Source of the DNA: Micropterus salmoides
Taxonomy: Eukaryota; Chordata; Actinopteri; Centrarchiformes; Centrarchidae
NCBI RefSeq assembly: GCF_014851395.1
Contig: NW_024040485.1
Span: 1,666,365-1,730,364, forward strand
Direction: 5' to 3'
DNA: 64,000 nucleotides
Shown piece after piece: positions 61,785-64,000 of this stretch (the first letter of the stretch is position 1; every line of letters starts with the position of its first letter). Both the position numbers and the translations under genes were made by a program. The notes beneath the pieces are model-generated. The model was not told the DNA's origin. It searched no databases and saw only the letters and a list, made by a program, of their open reading frames with translations.

Positions 61785-64000
61785 AAGAAGAAGAAGAAGT
61801 TTTTTTTTATATAGCGCCTTTCCAGAGCTCAAGGTCGCTTTACATGGTACATTTACAATACATTTACACACTAACACACAACTTACAATCACATAGTGAT
61901 ATATATAGTCACATTTAAACGAAATACATGTTAAATAGATATGTTTTTAACTGTGTCTTGAATGTAGCCACAGATGAAATATTTCGTGAAAGGGGCAGTG
62001 AATTCCATAATTTTGGAGCATTAACACTAAATGACCTTCCACCTACTGTAGACAACCGGAAACGAGGGATGGACAATAAACCAAGTTCAGTTGATCTGAG
62101 AGACCGTGCAGGGCGGTAGGTGAAAAGTAGATCAGACAAATATGGGGGTGCAAGACCATTTAATGCCTTAAATGTTAGAAGCAATACCTTAAAGTGGATA
62201 TGTGATGCCACGGGTAGCCAGTGAAGGTCATGAAGCACCGGAGTAATGTGAGCAGAACGCCTGGTGGAGGTGAGAACTCTTGCTGCTGAGTTTTGAACGT
62301 ACTGTAATCTTGCAATAAGTTTTTTGGAAAGACCAAGAAATAAAGCATTGCAATAATCCAGACGTGATGTGATTAATGCATAGAAGATTTCAGCGTCAGC
62401 TAAAGTGAGAGAAGATCTTAGACGAGCAATATTCCAAAGATGAAAGAAAGAGTTTTTAACAAGAGAAGAAATATGAGTTGAGTCGAATAAGACACCGAGG
62501 TTACGAGTCAGGGATGAAGGCTTAATATGGAAACCATCAATATAGAAGGACTGGTCCATCCTTTTGACTGAGGCAGCAGAGCCGATCACTAATATCTCAG
62601 TTTTATTATCATTTAATTTGAGGAAGTTAAGGGACATCCAATGCTCGATGTCCCTGATACATGCAGTGAGTGAGTCAGGCAGGGATGGCCTATTGGAGAT
62701 GGTGGTGAAATAAATTTGGATGTCATCAGCATAGCAATGGAATTGCTATGGAAGTCCATGCCTGCATATGATGTTACCAAGTGGGTGTATATAGATGATG
62801 AACAATAGTGGACCAAGAACTGAACCTTGAGGAATACCCTGTGTAAGTGAAATAGTGGCAGAATTATGACCTTGTATGCTGATATAATACTTTCTGTCGC
62901 TGATATAGGAAATAAGCCAGGAAAGAGCGGAACCAGTGATGCCGATATCAGAAAGCCGAGAAATAAGTAGTTCAAGGCAGACTGTGTCAAAAGCAGCGCT
63001 TAGATCAAGGAGCATCAAGATGTTTATCAACCCTGAATCCATGGACAAAAGAATGTCGTTAACCACACGCAGAAGAGCAGTCCAAGAGATGGGCGAAAAC
63101 CTGACTGAAAAGGTTCAGAAAGACCATTTATATCCAAATAAGATAGCAATTGCGAAGCAACAACCTTTTCAAGGATTTTGCTTAAAAATGTTAAATTGGA
63201 TATTGGTCTGTAATTGTCCATGTTTAGATGATCAAGGCAGCTGTTTTTAATTCTATTGGGACAATGGCAGAAGTTTATCATATGCGTTATGAATGGTGCA
63301 ACCTCGAGGACACACATCTTAAGCAAAACAGTAGGTGTAGGATCGAGCCGGCAGGATGTAGAATTTGACTTCACAATTAGATCACTTATGGCAACAGGAG
63401 TAGTCAGAGTAAAAGTAGAGAGAGAGTTTGATGAGTGAGCTGGACCAGATAACATTAAGTTTGAGTCACTTGCATGAGTGTTTTTAGTGATGGAATAAGT
63501 GATTGACATCAATTTGTCTGAAAAGAATTTAGAAAAGCTATTTACAAGCTCCTCAGAGCCTGACATAACATGTTGTGGTGGATTTGTGAGTTTGTTAACC
63601 ATAGCAAAGAGTGATTTGGGTCTGCACGTGGAATTCCTAACAGTAGAGGAGAAATAAGAGGATCTTGCATTGTTAAGGGCTGTACGGTAGTTGAGCAGAT
63701 GTTCTTTAAGAGTCAAAGAGTGCACAATGAGTCCAGTCAGCAGATTTCTGATGGACAGTTAGACAGTAGACATTCTGATAAAGTAGAAGCCCTTATTGAA
63801 GCAGAGAAAGAAGTTGAATTAACAGAATTGATTTTACGATAAGTCAGCATTTTCTTCTGAGGAGATATAGATATTGGAAAACTACAACTGAAGTTTATGA
63901 GTTTGTGATCTGAAAATGCCAAATCAGAGCCATTAACAAGAATATTATTCAAGCCAGATGTACATATGAGATCCAATATATGACTTCTGGAGTGAGTAGA
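61785..64000 (-). mobile_element. L2-clade LINE, best-preserved copy, truncated by window edge
   Basis: Minus-strand LINE whose 3' end is at about 61785: antisense (GAA)n, then TATAGCGCCTTTCCAGAGCT and CAAGGTCGCTTTACATGG, i.e. the sense tail AAGCGACCTTGAGC ... GGCGCTATATAA plus (CTT)n, typical of L2 elements. 3' UTR of about 130 bp, then pol continues through reverse transcriptase into the endonuclease end at the window edge. The L2-like tail shows how the SINE in the 5' LTR at 17.7 kb (tail GGCGCTATACA) could be mobilised by an element of this kind. Confidence 0.9.
61915..63976 (-). pseudogene. LINE pol: endonuclease end, linker and reverse transcriptase
   Basis: From right to left: endonuclease end NGSDLAFSDHKLINFSCSFP (SDH box, about 63920-63880); linker LLNYRTALNNARSSYFSSTV and SKFFSDKLMSITYS; NYRPISNLTFLSKILEKVVA and LSEPFQSGFRPS; frame change near 63065; motif A LMLLDLSAAFDTVCLELLIS; SGSALSWLISYISDRKYYIS; motif B GIPQGSVLGPLLFIIYIHPL; a stop at 62746-62748; catalytic box FHCYADDIQIYF (about 62740-62705); LKLNDNKTEILVIGSAASVK; RNLGVLFDSTHISSLVKNSF; LITSRLDYCNALFLGLSKKL; STRRSAHITPVLHDLHWLPV; and GRSFSVNAPKLWNSLPLSRN ending at the stop at 61915. 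Only about two frame changes and one internal stop are visible, so this is a comparatively young insertion. Confidence 0.93.

Overview
Kind of genome. This is vertebrate nuclear DNA, almost certainly from a ray-finned (teleost) fish. The reasons are AT-rich intergenic DNA with CA/TG microsatellites, Tc1/mariner transposons, L2/CR1-type and L1-type LINEs, DIRS and Ty3/Gypsy retrotransposons, tRNA-derived SINEs with LINE-like tails, and several interspersed repeats familiar from teleost (probably percomorph) genomes. There is no bacterial gene organisation, operon, CRISPR array, rRNA or canonical tRNA gene. I could not recognise an intact single-copy host gene; the window is an intergenic or intronic accumulation of nested mobile elements.

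Layout. 0-12.5 kb: a Tc1 copy (0.75-1.98 kb), LINE tails (2.4 and 5.7 kb), a Gypsy copy reduced to LTR, primer-site-like sequence and reverse transcriptase (7.0-8.05 kb), the first block of a repeat ending in GGGCCCGAGCACG minisatellites (8.75-10.85 kb), and a SINE. 12.9-16.3 kb: a frameshifted DIRS retrotransposon and a second Gypsy reverse transcriptase. 17.2-22.3 kb: an endogenous LTR element with two LTRs of about 1.3 kb, a lysine-type primer site and a very short interior, flanked on both sides by L1 pieces; a SINE sits in one LTR only. 22.9-28 kb: a 1.15 kb TTAA-flanked element, a Gypsy solo LTR and hAT-like repeats. 28-40 kb: a long antisense L2-type LINE, an LTR-like stretch, an L1 tail, a hAT transposase relic, a second LTR-like stretch, a perfect hairpin, a sense LINE with an esterase remnant joined to reverse transcriptase, and a four-exon Myb/SANT-like gene disabled by at least two lesions.

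40-64 kb: AAGTTAA-rich repeat, a short hAT-like MITE, the second and larger GGGCCCGAGCACG block with three 470-bp monomers (42.2-45.8 kb), a sense LINE cut by an antisense LINE which itself holds a hAT element with a perfect 8-bp target duplication (49.3-54.2 kb), two Tc1 relics, a LINE endonuclease fragment, and the best-preserved LINE, which runs off the right edge (61.8-64 kb).

How the parts relate. Nothing here forms a pathway. The value of the window is its insertion history: several insertions can be ordered, and two have an empty-site control inside the same window (SINE present in one LTR and absent from the other; hAT present in one LINE and absent from its relative). The least explained items are the GGGCCCGAGCACG repeat family, the open reading frame kept in both LTRs of the 17.6-21.3 kb element, and the Myb/SANT-like gene at 37.5-38.8 kb.
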